A DNA stretch of 64,000 nucleotides from the NCBI GenBank assembly GCA_002163005.1, contig MAAF01000054.1, forward strand, positions 50,784 to 114,783. The letters are read 5' to 3'. The notes under the pieces are model-generated. The model was given only the letters and a program-made list of their open reading frames with translations, was not told the origin of the DNA and did not search any database. This document shows, piece after piece, positions 38,591 to 47,066 of this stretch; the first letter of the stretch is position 1; each line of letters starts with the position of its first letter. A program made the position numbers and the translations under genes. This DNA is from Colwellia psychrerythraea. GTDB taxonomy: Bacteria > Pseudomonadota > Gammaproteobacteria > Enterobacterales > Alteromonadaceae.

Positions 38591-38635
38591 TACCAATTGA
38601 AGTAATGAATAGATCATTCATTATTTCATTTGGTA
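38591..38635. repeat. Imperfect inverted repeat of the TATACCAATTGAA type
   Basis: TACCAATTGAAGTAATGAAT (38591-38610) pairs with 38616-38635 with two mismatches in 20. Related half-elements beginning ATACCAATT or similar occur near 23089, 33505, 45174 and 57213, so this looks like a member of a small dispersed family. Confidence 0.5.
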
Positions 38636-38727
38636 TTACACGGTAATTCAGAACAGAAATATCGGCATGAGATTGATCATTTAATCAACCTCATTAGGGA
38701 CTGCTGATCTTTCGAGATTGTTTTTGC

Positions 38728-38823
38728 AGCGGTTTGTTGGGTATTTATACAAGGCAGAGCCTTTGTCATGTGGTTGTTCCACATCAAAAGGCGATAACAC
38801 CGTATAAATGACCAACAAACGCT
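38728..38823. other. Structured intergenic element with four nested stems (candidate RNA or MITE)
   Basis: Nested pairs are visible: AGCGGTTTGTTGG (38728-38740) with CCAACAAACGCT (38812-38823, one bulge), ATTTATAC (38743-38750) with GTATAAAT (38802-38809), GCCTTT (38759-38764) with AAAGGC (38887 minus 100, i.e. 38787-38792), and ATGTGG (38768-38773) with CCACAT (38779-38784). An apparent 71-codon minus-strand frame runs through it but is probably a by-product of the structure. It lies about 140 bases downstream of etfB. Confidence 0.55.
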
Positions 38824-38965
38824 GTCCGAATGATTCGGCTAAAAGCGTTTTACTCTTTGTTGAGTAGTATTTGCTTAGAGTGACTAGGCTACACACTACT
38901 CGCCTCGATTAAAACGCTTTTATCTCGAACAAAATTTAACCGCGCAAGATCAACAGACCCTAGTA

Positions 38966-39757
38966 TTACACCAAGCCTTCTTCTACCAGTAAATCTAAAA
39001 TAGCTTGCGCCGACTCTTCCACGCCATGTACCACTTTACCACCGCCACCTGATGCTTTGGCCGTCGCGGCTTTAAAGCGGTCTGCTGCGGTTTTTGCCTT
39101 GATTATTTTAAGTCGTTTAGGACGTTTTTTGGCATCGACTATTTGCCAATCTGAAGATTCTTCATCGGTGAAGGTAGCACCCAATGTCGCTTCAAATTGA
39201 CCACGCATCGCGGGACCAAAAGCACTTTGCCTTGGCAGTGCAGCAGCCATGTCGACACTCGCGATAAAGGGTAAATCAACTTTGAGTTTACGACGCTGAC
39301 CACGCGGTAAAGCTTGTAATACTTCCGCTTGTTTATTGACTTCATCGATAGATAAAATCTCGGCAATCGAAGTAACCATGGCCATGTCAAGCTGCTCTGC
39401 TAATAGGTAAGGCAACATGCCTGAAGACTCACCATTTTCAGCACGTACACCAGTCAAAATAATGTCTGGATTTTTCTGCTTTAAATGCTCAGCAATAACC
39501 AGAACAGCGTCTGCATTTTCTGGCATTTCTAATAGATTTATCTCCGTAAGCCCCATACCTAGATAACTTCGCAATGCCGTTTGTTGACTAGCATCGTCAG
39601 ACAATTCTCCAGCGTGCAAGGTTTGTAAATTATCGCCAACGAGTTTAATACCTAACTCTATCGCTCTTGCATCTTGCTCAGCACGCCTTGGTCGACGTGA
39701 CGTTGGATGTTCACCAATAGAAACTAACGATATCACCGACAAGTTATTGTTACTCAT
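38966..39757 (-). CDS. Electron transfer flavoprotein beta subunit, dgc-associated
   Basis: ETF subunit that should accept electrons from dimethylglycine demethylation and pass them to the quinone pool. The start at 39757 overlaps the etfA-like stop by eight bases (ATGAGTAA) and has GAGGGG upstream; an earlier ATG at 39805 is unlikely. The fold is visible in PDIILTGVRAENGESSGMLP, LAEQLDMAMVTSIAEI and LPRGQRRKLKVDLPFIASVD. It is a divergent ETF of the type found with dgcAB in pseudomonads (PA5401-like). It is the last gene of the dgc block. Confidence 0.87.
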   Translation of the reverse strand: MSNNNLSVISLVSIGEHPTSRRPRRAEQDARAIELGIKLVGDNLQTLHAGELSDDASQQTALRSYLGMGLTEINLLEMPENADAVLVIAEHLKQKNPDIILTGVRAENGESSGMLPYLLAEQLDMAMVTSIAEILSIDEVNKQAEVLQALPRGQRRKLKVDLPFIASVDMAAALPRQSAFGPAMRGQFEATLGATFTDEESSDWQIVDAKKRPKRLKIIKAKTAADRFKAATAKASGGGGKVVHGVEESAQAILDLLVEEGLV

Positions 39758-40985
39758 TTGTCGTCCCCTCATTAATTGTTTGTTTTCTTTGCTCAACGAG
39801 TTCAACCAATCGAGCTAATATTTCAGTACTATCTCCAATGGCACTTATGTCGGCACGTTTAACCATGTCACAACCCTCATCAGTATTGATCGCTACCACT
39901 TTGTCACATTGACCAATACCCTGCATGTGCTGAATAGCGCCCGAGATGCCGACCGCAATATAAACTTGCGCCGTTACCCAAGTACCTGTGGCACCCACCT
40001 GTCGCTCGCGTGGCATGTTGCCATCATCAACAGCGACACGGCTCGCACCTTCGGTAGCACCCAACACACTTGCCGTGTGATGAAATTGTTCCCAGTCGTT
40101 AATACCATTACCACCGGAAAGAATAAAACCAGCTTCAGCCAGAGGAATGGCATTAGGATCAACACTAATATTGCCTTGATCAAGCAGTTTTCCGTTAGCT
40201 GATGGGCTTGGCGCTTGCGGCATTAATATATTCTCATGTCGCGTTTCACTAATGGGTTCGCTACATTCTTCCATGACCAACAATAACTTGCTTAAAGGTC
40301 GGGTAATATCTCTCTTACCTGCACTGCCACGACAAATAACGGTATCATCATTTAGTTTCCATACGCCACACGCAGGTCGCTGTTGTAATGCTGCGGCCAA
40401 GCGACGACCTAAATCGCCGCCACCATTAATGCTATCGGGCAATAGGATATGTTGTGGATCTAACTCGCCAATAATACCTTGAAGGTCATTACAACGTTGC
40501 TCAGGGTTATAATGGGCATATTGCTCATCGTTAATGTGGATTAAACGATCAACACCCGCCTTATTTAACGAATCATCTTTTAGTTCACCAAAGGCAATGG
40601 CGACCACTGCGCCACCACCACTGTTGCGATTCGCTAATTGCTGCGCCAGACCCAAAGTATCTTTGTCATGGCCGTTCAAACGTCCTGAAACCAAGTCCAG
40701 TACCACCACAATATAAAATGCGGGTTCTAGCACTTGATGCAATGGCAATATCACTTCACTTGCTGTAGCAGAGCGACGTGAACCTTGCTCACTATCGTTA
40801 GATGCCCCTGAGCGATCGATCCTTTTAAGACCATTAGGACCAATAAAACCTATGATATGCAGGTTTTTACGCAGTAATCCTGAGGGTCCAAATACAGGTC
40901 CAATAACCAATGCTTGATGCATTGGGTGTAGACGATTACGTGCTATCCATTGTGCTCTTGGATCTCGGCGGAATAATTCACTCAT
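39750..40985 (-). CDS. Electron transfer flavoprotein alpha subunit, dgc-associated
   Basis: The C-terminal FAD domain carries the ETF-alpha signature: LAEAGFILSGGNGINDWEQF, ASRVAVDDGNMPRERQVGAT, and YIAVGISGAIQHMQGIGQCD ending in VVAINTDEGCDM. The N-terminal part (about 1-80) is a family-specific extension seen in the PA5400-like proteins. Its start overlaps dgcB by four bases (ATGA), and its stop overlaps the beta subunit, so the three are translationally linked. It pairs with the neighbouring beta subunit. Confidence 0.9.
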   Translation of the reverse strand: MSELFRRDPRAQWIARNRLHPMHQALVIGPVFGPSGLLRKNLHIIGFIGPNGLKRIDRSGASNDSEQGSRRSATASEVILPLHQVLEPAFYIVVVLDLVSGRLNGHDKDTLGLAQQLANRNSGGGAVVAIAFGELKDDSLNKAGVDRLIHINDEQYAHYNPEQRCNDLQGIIGELDPQHILLPDSINGGGDLGRRLAAALQQRPACGVWKLNDDTVICRGSAGKRDITRPLSKLLLVMEECSEPISETRHENILMPQAPSPSANGKLLDQGNISVDPNAIPLAEAGFILSGGNGINDWEQFHHTASVLGATEGASRVAVDDGNMPRERQVGATGTWVTAQVYIAVGISGAIQHMQGIGQCDKVVAINTDEGCDMVKRADISAIGDSTEILARLVELVEQRKQTINEGTTNE

Positions 40986-42931
40986 ACTTGTGCTCCAACC
41001 ATATCTTCAACCACATCATCTATGAGCGCATCTAACATTAACTCAGCAATGTCTTTCACTTCAGGTCTTGGTTCAACCACACCTTCAAGCATCAAGTTAC
41101 ACTGAGGACAGGCTACGGCAACAATCTCTGCCTTGGTTTCAACAACATCTGCCATACGCATATCAGGAATACGCTGCTTACCCGGTATATCGGTAACTGG
41201 TGCCCCGCCCCCGCCGCCACAACAACGTGCGGTTGATTTACTGCGATCCATTTCTTTTATTTTGACACCCATGCTTTCTAACAAGAATCTTGGGGCGTCA
41301 TACTCACCGTTATATCGACCTAAATAACAAGGATCGTGATAGGTCAGTGCTAACTCTTTGCTATTGTCTAACTTAAGTTTTTGTTGATTAACTAGTTCAG
41401 CAAAAAATCCGGTATGGTGCATAACATTATAGTTGCCGCCAAACTCAACATATTCATTTTTAATACAATGAAAGGCATGCGGATCGGCAGTCACTATGGT
41501 CTTAAATTGGTATTTATTCATGGTGCTAATATTACTGGTGGCTAAGCGCTGAAAAGTCGCTTCATCACCCAAACGTCTTGCTAAGTCACCACTATCAAAT
41601 TCAGCATCACCCAAGACAGCAAAATTGACATCGGCAGCGCGTAGTAATTTAATAATTGCCCGTAGTGTACGTTGGTTGCGCATGTCAAAAGCCGCGTCAC
41701 CAATCCATAACAGTACATCAGCCTCAGTAACTTCCTGTTTTTTCTCATCGTGACCAAACACCGTAAGGTTTTGATCTGCCGCCCAGTTCATCCGAGAGCT
41801 AGGATCAAAACCGTTCGGGTTATCTGTTGCGCTCAGATTCTCTAAAATCTCACTACCCTTGCCCGGAGTTTGTCCTTTCTCCATAGTTTCAAAACGTCGC
41901 ATATCAACAATGGCATCAACATGTTCAATCATCATAGGACAGGCATCAACGCAGGCACGGCAAGTAGTACATGACCACAAGGTCTCGCTTTCTACCAATA
42001 CGTTAACAATAGGAATGATCGCACCACCTTTATGGGTGCCTACTTTAATGCCCGGATAAGGACTGCCTGCAAATTTTGCATCATCGCCACCTGCCATACC
42101 AATCACCATATCTTGGATCAGTTTTTTCGGGTTTAGCGGCTGCCCTGCAGCAAACGCCGGACAGTTATTTTCACAACGTCCACATTCAACACAAGCATCA
42201 AAACTTAATAATTGATTCCACTTAAAGTCGATTGGTTTTTCTACGCCAAGCTTCTTAGCGCTTAAATCTATCGCTTTTAATCCCGTTGACTGACCGTCAC
42301 CAAAACGCTCTTGGCGTCGATGTAAGCCCAAATGCAAAGCACCTGCAAAAGCGTGCTTCATTGGCCCGCCCCAGGTCATGCCGAAAAACATTTCGCCAAT
42401 ACCCCAGATAATGCCAGCGACTAACAGCACTGCTAATAACCAACCGCCTGTATCACTAGGTAATATTCCTGTTGCGGGTAAGGTAAGGATAAAAAAACTC
42501 AATGAAAAAACCATCAAGCTCTTTGGTAATCGCTGCCATTTACCCAATGATAAATTAGGCGGAGGATTACGACGTCTGATCATGACAAAGATGCTGCCAA
42601 CAAACATTAATAACGAAGAGCCAAGCAATGCCCAAGTCAGTATCTGCAGCTTTAGCTGAAAGACATATAGCAATATGATTAATATTGAAGACAGAACAAA
42701 ACCACCCGCCGTAGCGACGTGAGTATTGGACATATATTTATCACGGGCAACTACATGGTGTAAGTCAACCAAGTAGCGGCGAGGGATCTGTAATAACCCA
42801 AGCCAATGTATTGTTGATGATTGTCCCTGTGACCACAGCAACATACGTTTAACTGCACCGACTAACGTTAGCAGTAAGGCAAACGAAATGAGGGTAAACA
42901 AAAATTGGGAGAGAAATTCGGATGATGACAT
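40982..42931 (-). CDS. dgcB: Dimethylglycine demethylation protein DgcB (membrane Fe-S/CCG protein)
   Basis: A 649-residue electron carrier. About five membrane helices (residues 1-200) come first. Two 4Fe-4S clusters follow (CVECGRCENNCPAFAAGQPL and CTTCRACVDACPMMIEHVD). Then come heterodisulfide-reductase-type CCG domains: YHDPCYLGRYNGEYDAPR, STARCCGGGGGAP and ACPQCNLMLEGV. With DgcA it converts dimethylglycine to sarcosine and hands electrons to ETF or quinone. It stands between dgcA and the ETF genes, the same order as in Pseudomonas aeruginosa. Confidence 0.9.
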   Translation of the reverse strand: MSSSEFLSQFLFTLISFALLLTLVGAVKRMLLWSQGQSSTIHWLGLLQIPRRYLVDLHHVVARDKYMSNTHVATAGGFVLSSILIILLYVFQLKLQILTWALLGSSLLMFVGSIFVMIRRRNPPPNLSLGKWQRLPKSLMVFSLSFFILTLPATGILPSDTGGWLLAVLLVAGIIWGIGEMFFGMTWGGPMKHAFAGALHLGLHRRQERFGDGQSTGLKAIDLSAKKLGVEKPIDFKWNQLLSFDACVECGRCENNCPAFAAGQPLNPKKLIQDMVIGMAGGDDAKFAGSPYPGIKVGTHKGGAIIPIVNVLVESETLWSCTTCRACVDACPMMIEHVDAIVDMRRFETMEKGQTPGKGSEILENLSATDNPNGFDPSSRMNWAADQNLTVFGHDEKKQEVTEADVLLWIGDAAFDMRNQRTLRAIIKLLRAADVNFAVLGDAEFDSGDLARRLGDEATFQRLATSNISTMNKYQFKTIVTADPHAFHCIKNEYVEFGGNYNVMHHTGFFAELVNQQKLKLDNSKELALTYHDPCYLGRYNGEYDAPRFLLESMGVKIKEMDRSKSTARCCGGGGGAPVTDIPGKQRIPDMRMADVVETKAEIVAVACPQCNLMLEGVVEPRPEVKDIAELMLDALIDDVVEDMVGAQV

Positions 42932-42958
42932 AACAAGACCTATTAATTATCCTAGGTG

Positions 42959-43031
42959 TATACCCAAGCGACTTGAAGATGGATATTCATATGGCTTGGA
43001 TATGTATACCACCGCACATACGGTGGTATAC
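42959..43031. repeat. Dispersed repeat copy plus hairpin between dgcA and dgcB
   Basis: The left part (TATACCCAAGCGACTTGA at 42959) belongs to the dispersed family. The right part has a perfect 11-bp stem, GTATACCACCG (43004-43014) with 43021-43031. It lies in the only sizeable gap (119 bases) within the dgcA-dgcB-etf run. Confidence 0.55.
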
Positions 43032-43050
43032 ATTCTAAAAGCTGCTTAAG

Positions 43051-45111
43051 CTAGAAATCCTTACACAAACGCAATGCGTCATATATTGCCGCATGAGTAT
43101 TACGCTGCGATACACAATCACCAATGCGATAGAGTAAGTAGCCTTCACCTTCTTCTGCCAACATTGGCTGAGGTAAAGCCGCATAAAGCGCTTCAATATC
43201 AATTTGCCCTTTGTTGCGAGAATCACTTTTCAGTTGCAGATAAATCTCTTCATCAGGACGTACGCCATTTTCAATCACAACCTGATCAACAACACGCTCT
43301 TCCTGCTGCCCGGTATACTCATTCTCTAATACCGCCACCAGTTTATCGCCTTCACGATAGACTTTTTCTAGTATTAAGTCCGAGGACATGATCACGTCTT
43401 TTTCATACAAGCTGCGATAATAGGTCGGGAACGTGGTGCCACCAACCGCGGCACCTGGTTTAATATCATCAGTTACCATCTCAACCAATGAACCATTTTG
43501 TGCTAAAAAGTCTGCTGCAGATAAGCCACTAAATTCACAAATAGTGTCATAAACTAAAACATTTTTACCCGGTGCAACCTTGCCACTTAAAATATCCCAA
43601 GTGCTGACTGATAAGCCTTCTTCAACACCCCAATGCGGGTTTTGTGCTAAGAAAGGTTGACCACCAACAGCCAAAATTACTACATCAGCATTAAGGTCAC
43701 GGATCATTGCTTCATCAGCGGCGGTATTAAGACGTAGATCGATACCTAAGCGGTCTAGCTCTAAGGCAAACCAACGGGTGATACCGGCAATTTGATCACG
43801 CTGTGGCGCTTTTGAGGCAATAGTAATTTGTCCGCCAAGTTCCGGATTTTTTTCAATTAACGTAACGTCATGACCACGTTCGGCACAAACACGTGCAGCT
43901 TCCATACCTGCAGGACCGCCACCCACAATCACAACTTTACGCACTTTACCTTCGGTTTTCTCGATAATGTGTGGCATCGTCGATTCACGTGATGTAGCGG
44001 CATTTTGAATACACAATACATCTAAACCTTGGTACTGACGGTCGATACAATAGTTAGCACCAACACATTGTTTTATTTGGTCAACCTGGTTCAGTTTTAT
44101 TTTAGCGATCAAATGCGGGTCAGCAATATGTGCACGGGTCATACCAACAAAGTCAACATAACCTGCTTCGAGAATACGCTGTGCCTGATTCGGATCTTTA
44201 ATGTTCTGTGCATGCATTACCGGCACATTAACCACTTCTTTAATGCCCGCAGCTAAATGTAAAAATGGTTCAGGTGGATAGCTCATATTCGGGATAACAT
44301 TGGCCAGTGTATTATGAGTATCACAACCAGAGCCGATTACGCTGAAGAAATCAAGTAAACCTGTGGCATCATAATAAGCGGCAACTTGTTTCATGTCATC
44401 GTGGTTTAGCCCATCAGGATGAAACTCATCACCACAAATACGCAAGCCCACAGCAAAATCACGGCCCACTTCTTCGCGAATAGCATGTAATACTTCCATA
44501 CCAAAACGCATTCTGTTTTCGAAGCTACCGCCATACTCATCATCACGCTGGTTAACCCGAGGGCTCCAGAATTGATCGATTAAATGCTGATGCACTGCTG
44601 ACAGTTCAATACCATCTAAACCACCCGCTTTTGCACGCCCCGCCGCCTTGGCATAATCACCAACAATGCGTTGCATTTCTTCAACTTCAATAGTTTTACA
44701 AGTGGCGCGATGCACAGGTTCACGAATACCACTAGGGCTAACTAACGTCGACCAATTACCACCATCCCAACGAGACCGACGTCCCATATGGGTGATTTGA
44801 ATCATGATTTTTCCGCCGTGCTTGTGTACTGCATCGGCTAAATTTTGAAAATGAGGAATGATCCTGTCGGTAGACAAGTTAACCGACTTCCACCAACCTT
44901 GTGGACTGTCAATAGACACTACGCTTGAGCCGCCACAAATTGACAGGCCAACTCCACCTTTGGCTTTTTCTTCGTAATACTTAACATATCGTTCGGTCGT
45001 CATGCCACCCTCGGTAGCATATACTTCGGCGTGTGCCGTACTCACCACACGATTTCGTATGGTGAGTTGATTAATTTTTAATGGCTGAAATAGTGCATCG
45101 AACTGCGCCAT
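43051..45111 (-). CDS. dgcA: Dimethylglycine demethylase DgcA (NADH:flavin oxidoreductase family)
   Basis: A 686-residue enzyme with the old-yellow-enzyme layout: FMN barrel (1-360), a 4Fe-4S cluster motif (CVGANYCIDRQYQGLDVLC, then IQNAATSRE), and a two-dinucleotide C-terminal module (VVIVGGGPAGMEAARVCAER). Catalytic features include TAHAEVYATEGGMTTERYV and SAVHQHLIDQFWSPRVNQR. It demethylates dimethylglycine to sarcosine with release of formaldehyde, and passes electrons to DgcB. It follows the DUF5943 gene with a 76-base gap. Confidence 0.92.
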   Translation of the reverse strand: MAQFDALFQPLKINQLTIRNRVVSTAHAEVYATEGGMTTERYVKYYEEKAKGGVGLSICGGSSVVSIDSPQGWWKSVNLSTDRIIPHFQNLADAVHKHGGKIMIQITHMGRRSRWDGGNWSTLVSPSGIREPVHRATCKTIEVEEMQRIVGDYAKAAGRAKAGGLDGIELSAVHQHLIDQFWSPRVNQRDDEYGGSFENRMRFGMEVLHAIREEVGRDFAVGLRICGDEFHPDGLNHDDMKQVAAYYDATGLLDFFSVIGSGCDTHNTLANVIPNMSYPPEPFLHLAAGIKEVVNVPVMHAQNIKDPNQAQRILEAGYVDFVGMTRAHIADPHLIAKIKLNQVDQIKQCVGANYCIDRQYQGLDVLCIQNAATSRESTMPHIIEKTEGKVRKVVIVGGGPAGMEAARVCAERGHDVTLIEKNPELGGQITIASKAPQRDQIAGITRWFALELDRLGIDLRLNTAADEAMIRDLNADVVILAVGGQPFLAQNPHWGVEEGLSVSTWDILSGKVAPGKNVLVYDTICEFSGLSAADFLAQNGSLVEMVTDDIKPGAAVGGTTFPTYYRSLYEKDVIMSSDLILEKVYREGDKLVAVLENEYTGQQEERVVDQVVIENGVRPDEEIYLQLKSDSRNKGQIDIEALYAALPQPMLAEEGEGYLLYRIGDCVSQRNTHAAIYDALRLCKDF

Positions 45112-45187
45112 GATGAGCTCCTGATATTTATAGTTCTGTAAAAAGCTGTTTGTAATAAAAAGTTAACGTGGTGTTATACCAATGAGA

Positions 45188-45745
45188 TTAATTAATTGGT
45201 GTTACTTCAAAGTAACCAACATCACAACCCTCTTCGGCAGCACATTGTGTTTGTTCTGCAAAGGTTTTCACTGTGTAACCTAAGGTAGCAGCGATTTGAT
45301 CCATTGCCCCAGCAAACCAACCAGTAAACATATAATCAACTTTTCGATTGACCTTGCCGTATTGATAAACAAAGGCAGAATTTTCTAACCGTACTTTGGC
45401 AGTGCCCTTTTCAAGATCAAGTTCTTCAGTGATGAAAAAGCCCCAGCCACGTTGTGATAAACGTTTCATGTAATGCTCAAACAATGCTTCACCACCAATA
45501 CCGTGCTCTTCGGCTTCTTTTTCACACCAGTAAAAAGCAGATTTATACCCGGCTTTATATAAAACGTCAGCGTATTTTTCGGCGCCAAGTTCTTCTTCAA
45601 TACCCATATGGTTGTTAACAAAAAAGTGACGCGGTACATACAACATAGGTAATGCATCTGTGGTCCAAACGCCAGTCTCATTGTCGACTAAAATCGGCAT
45701 ATCAGGACTATGGCTCGCGGTATTCAGGTTATTTAAATTACTCAT
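45188..45745 (-). CDS. DUF5943 protein of the dgc cluster (PA5397-like)
   Basis: A 185-residue soluble protein that matches the PA5397-type, now DUF5943. It has an N-terminal strand, LPMLYVPRHFFVNNHMGIEE, ELGAEKYADVLYKAGYKSAF, and a heme-NO-binding-like fold suggested by GYTVKTFAEQTQCAAEEGCD. Its role in the pathway is unproven, but it sits between the dipeptidase and dgcA in many betaine users. It begins three bases after the dipeptidase stop. Confidence 0.83.
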   Translation of the reverse strand: MSNLNNLNTASHSPDMPILVDNETGVWTTDALPMLYVPRHFFVNNHMGIEEELGAEKYADVLYKAGYKSAFYWCEKEAEEHGIGGEALFEHYMKRLSQRGWGFFITEELDLEKGTAKVRLENSAFVYQYGKVNRKVDYMFTGWFAGAMDQIAATLGYTVKTFAEQTQCAAEEGCDVGYFEVTPIN

Positions 45746-45748
45746 TGT

Positions 45749-46735
45749 CTATTCTCCCCAGACGTCTTGTAGAACGCGAACCCAGTTCTCGCCCATGATT
45801 TTTTTAATTTTAGATTCTGACCAGCCGTGTTTTAACATCGTAGCGGTCAGGTTAGGAAATTCACCTAAGGTACGAATGCCTTCAGGATTAATAATTTTGC
45901 CAAAGTTAGTTAAATTACGGGCATAACCTTTGTCGTGAGTTAACATATCGAAGAATGCTTGGTCATGGCCTTGAGTAAAATCGGTGCCTATGCCAACACA
46001 GTCTTCTCCTGCAATATTGATTACATAATCAATGGCTTCAACGTAGTCATCAACCGTAGAGTCAATGCCATTTTTCAAGAAGGGGGCAAACATGGTCACA
46101 CCAATAAAACCACCGTGCTCAGCGATGAAGCGTAATTCTTCATCTTTTTTGTTGCGCGGATGTTCTTTTAGCCCGTAAGGTAAACAATGTGAATAACACA
46201 CCGGCTTAGTTGATGCTAAAATAACTTCTTCTGACGTTTTTGGGCCAACATGAGATAAATCACACATGATGCCAACTCGATTCATTTCAGCAACGATTTC
46301 AAGACCAAAGCCAGATAATCCACCGTCACGTTCATAACAGCCAGTGCCTACCAAGTTTTGCGTGTTGTATGCCATTTGCACAATGCCAACACCCAATTTT
46401 TTGAATATTTCGACATAACCAATTTTGTCTTCAAAAGCATTAGCATTTTGAAAGCCTAAAATGATACCTGTTTTGCCCTGCTCTTTCGCTTTAGCGATAT
46501 CAGCAGTAGTATGCACAGGCATAATTAAATCACTGTTATCACAGAAAAATTGATTAAATTCGGTGATGTTGTCGATGGTATCTTTAAATCCTTCCCACAC
46601 TGATACGGTACAGTTGGCGGCAGTTAAGCCACCTTTAGCCATGTCTTCAAATAAATCTCGGTTCCATTTTGCGATGACTAAGCCATCGAAAATGATTGAG
46701 CTTTCATGTAACGCTAAAGCTTGATCTGTATTCAT
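45749..46735 (-). CDS. Membrane dipeptidase-like protein (peptidase M19, PA5396-like)
   Basis: A member of the renal dipeptidase family in the amidohydrolase fold. Metal-site elements are present: DLSHVGPKTSEEVILASTKP, CYSHCLPYGLKEHPRNKKDE and GIGTDFTQGHDQAFFDM. In pseudomonads a homologue lies next to dgcAB. Whether it acts on a dipeptide or on an amide of the pathway is unknown. The start at 46735 has GAGG upstream; the frame extends 13 codons further without a better site. Confidence 0.88.
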   Translation of the reverse strand: MNTDQALALHESSIIFDGLVIAKWNRDLFEDMAKGGLTAANCTVSVWEGFKDTIDNITEFNQFFCDNSDLIMPVHTTADIAKAKEQGKTGIILGFQNANAFEDKIGYVEIFKKLGVGIVQMAYNTQNLVGTGCYERDGGLSGFGLEIVAEMNRVGIMCDLSHVGPKTSEEVILASTKPVCYSHCLPYGLKEHPRNKKDEELRFIAEHGGFIGVTMFAPFLKNGIDSTVDDYVEAIDYVINIAGEDCVGIGTDFTQGHDQAFFDMLTHDKGYARNLTNFGKIINPEGIRTLGEFPNLTATMLKHGWSESKIKKIMGENWVRVLQDVWGE

Positions 46736-47066
46736 TAAATTAACCTCATCTATGCTGTGATCTATACTGATCAATCACAGGCAAATTTAAACTAAAGTCA
46801 GTCTAACAAAGGCAAATAGCTTGGTTTGGGAGAATGCGACACCGACCTTACTAAAAACGGCGTAGGTGTCGTTAATTGGATAGCTAAGTAAAGTTTGGGT
46901 TAAGCTTAGAAAACACTGATACCCTTTACAAATCAAGCTTTAGGTTTAAGAGCGCTCGAGTTATTTCAACTCAAGGCACTGTGATGAAGTGATATTGTTC
47001 AAGTACTGTTTCGATGGATTAAAATGACTTTATTTTCCTTGCCCAAAGTGATTATTGAAATCAGGG
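46736..47066. other. Intergenic region upstream of the dipeptidase gene
   Basis: These 331 bases contain an imperfect dyad, TGTGATC (46754-46760) and TGATCAATCACA to 46778. The spacing is too long for a standard CRP site. No open frame. It should hold the promoter of the dipeptidase-DUF5943-dgc block. Confidence 0.4.

Noticed and set aside
38681..38896. 71-codon minus-strand frame as a protein gene
   Set aside because: It coincides with a nested hairpin element and has no family features or clear ribosome-binding site. The structure explains the open frame better.
46754..46778. CRP site before the dipeptidase gene
   Set aside because: The half-sites TGTGAT and ATCACA are too far apart for the standard 16-base site.
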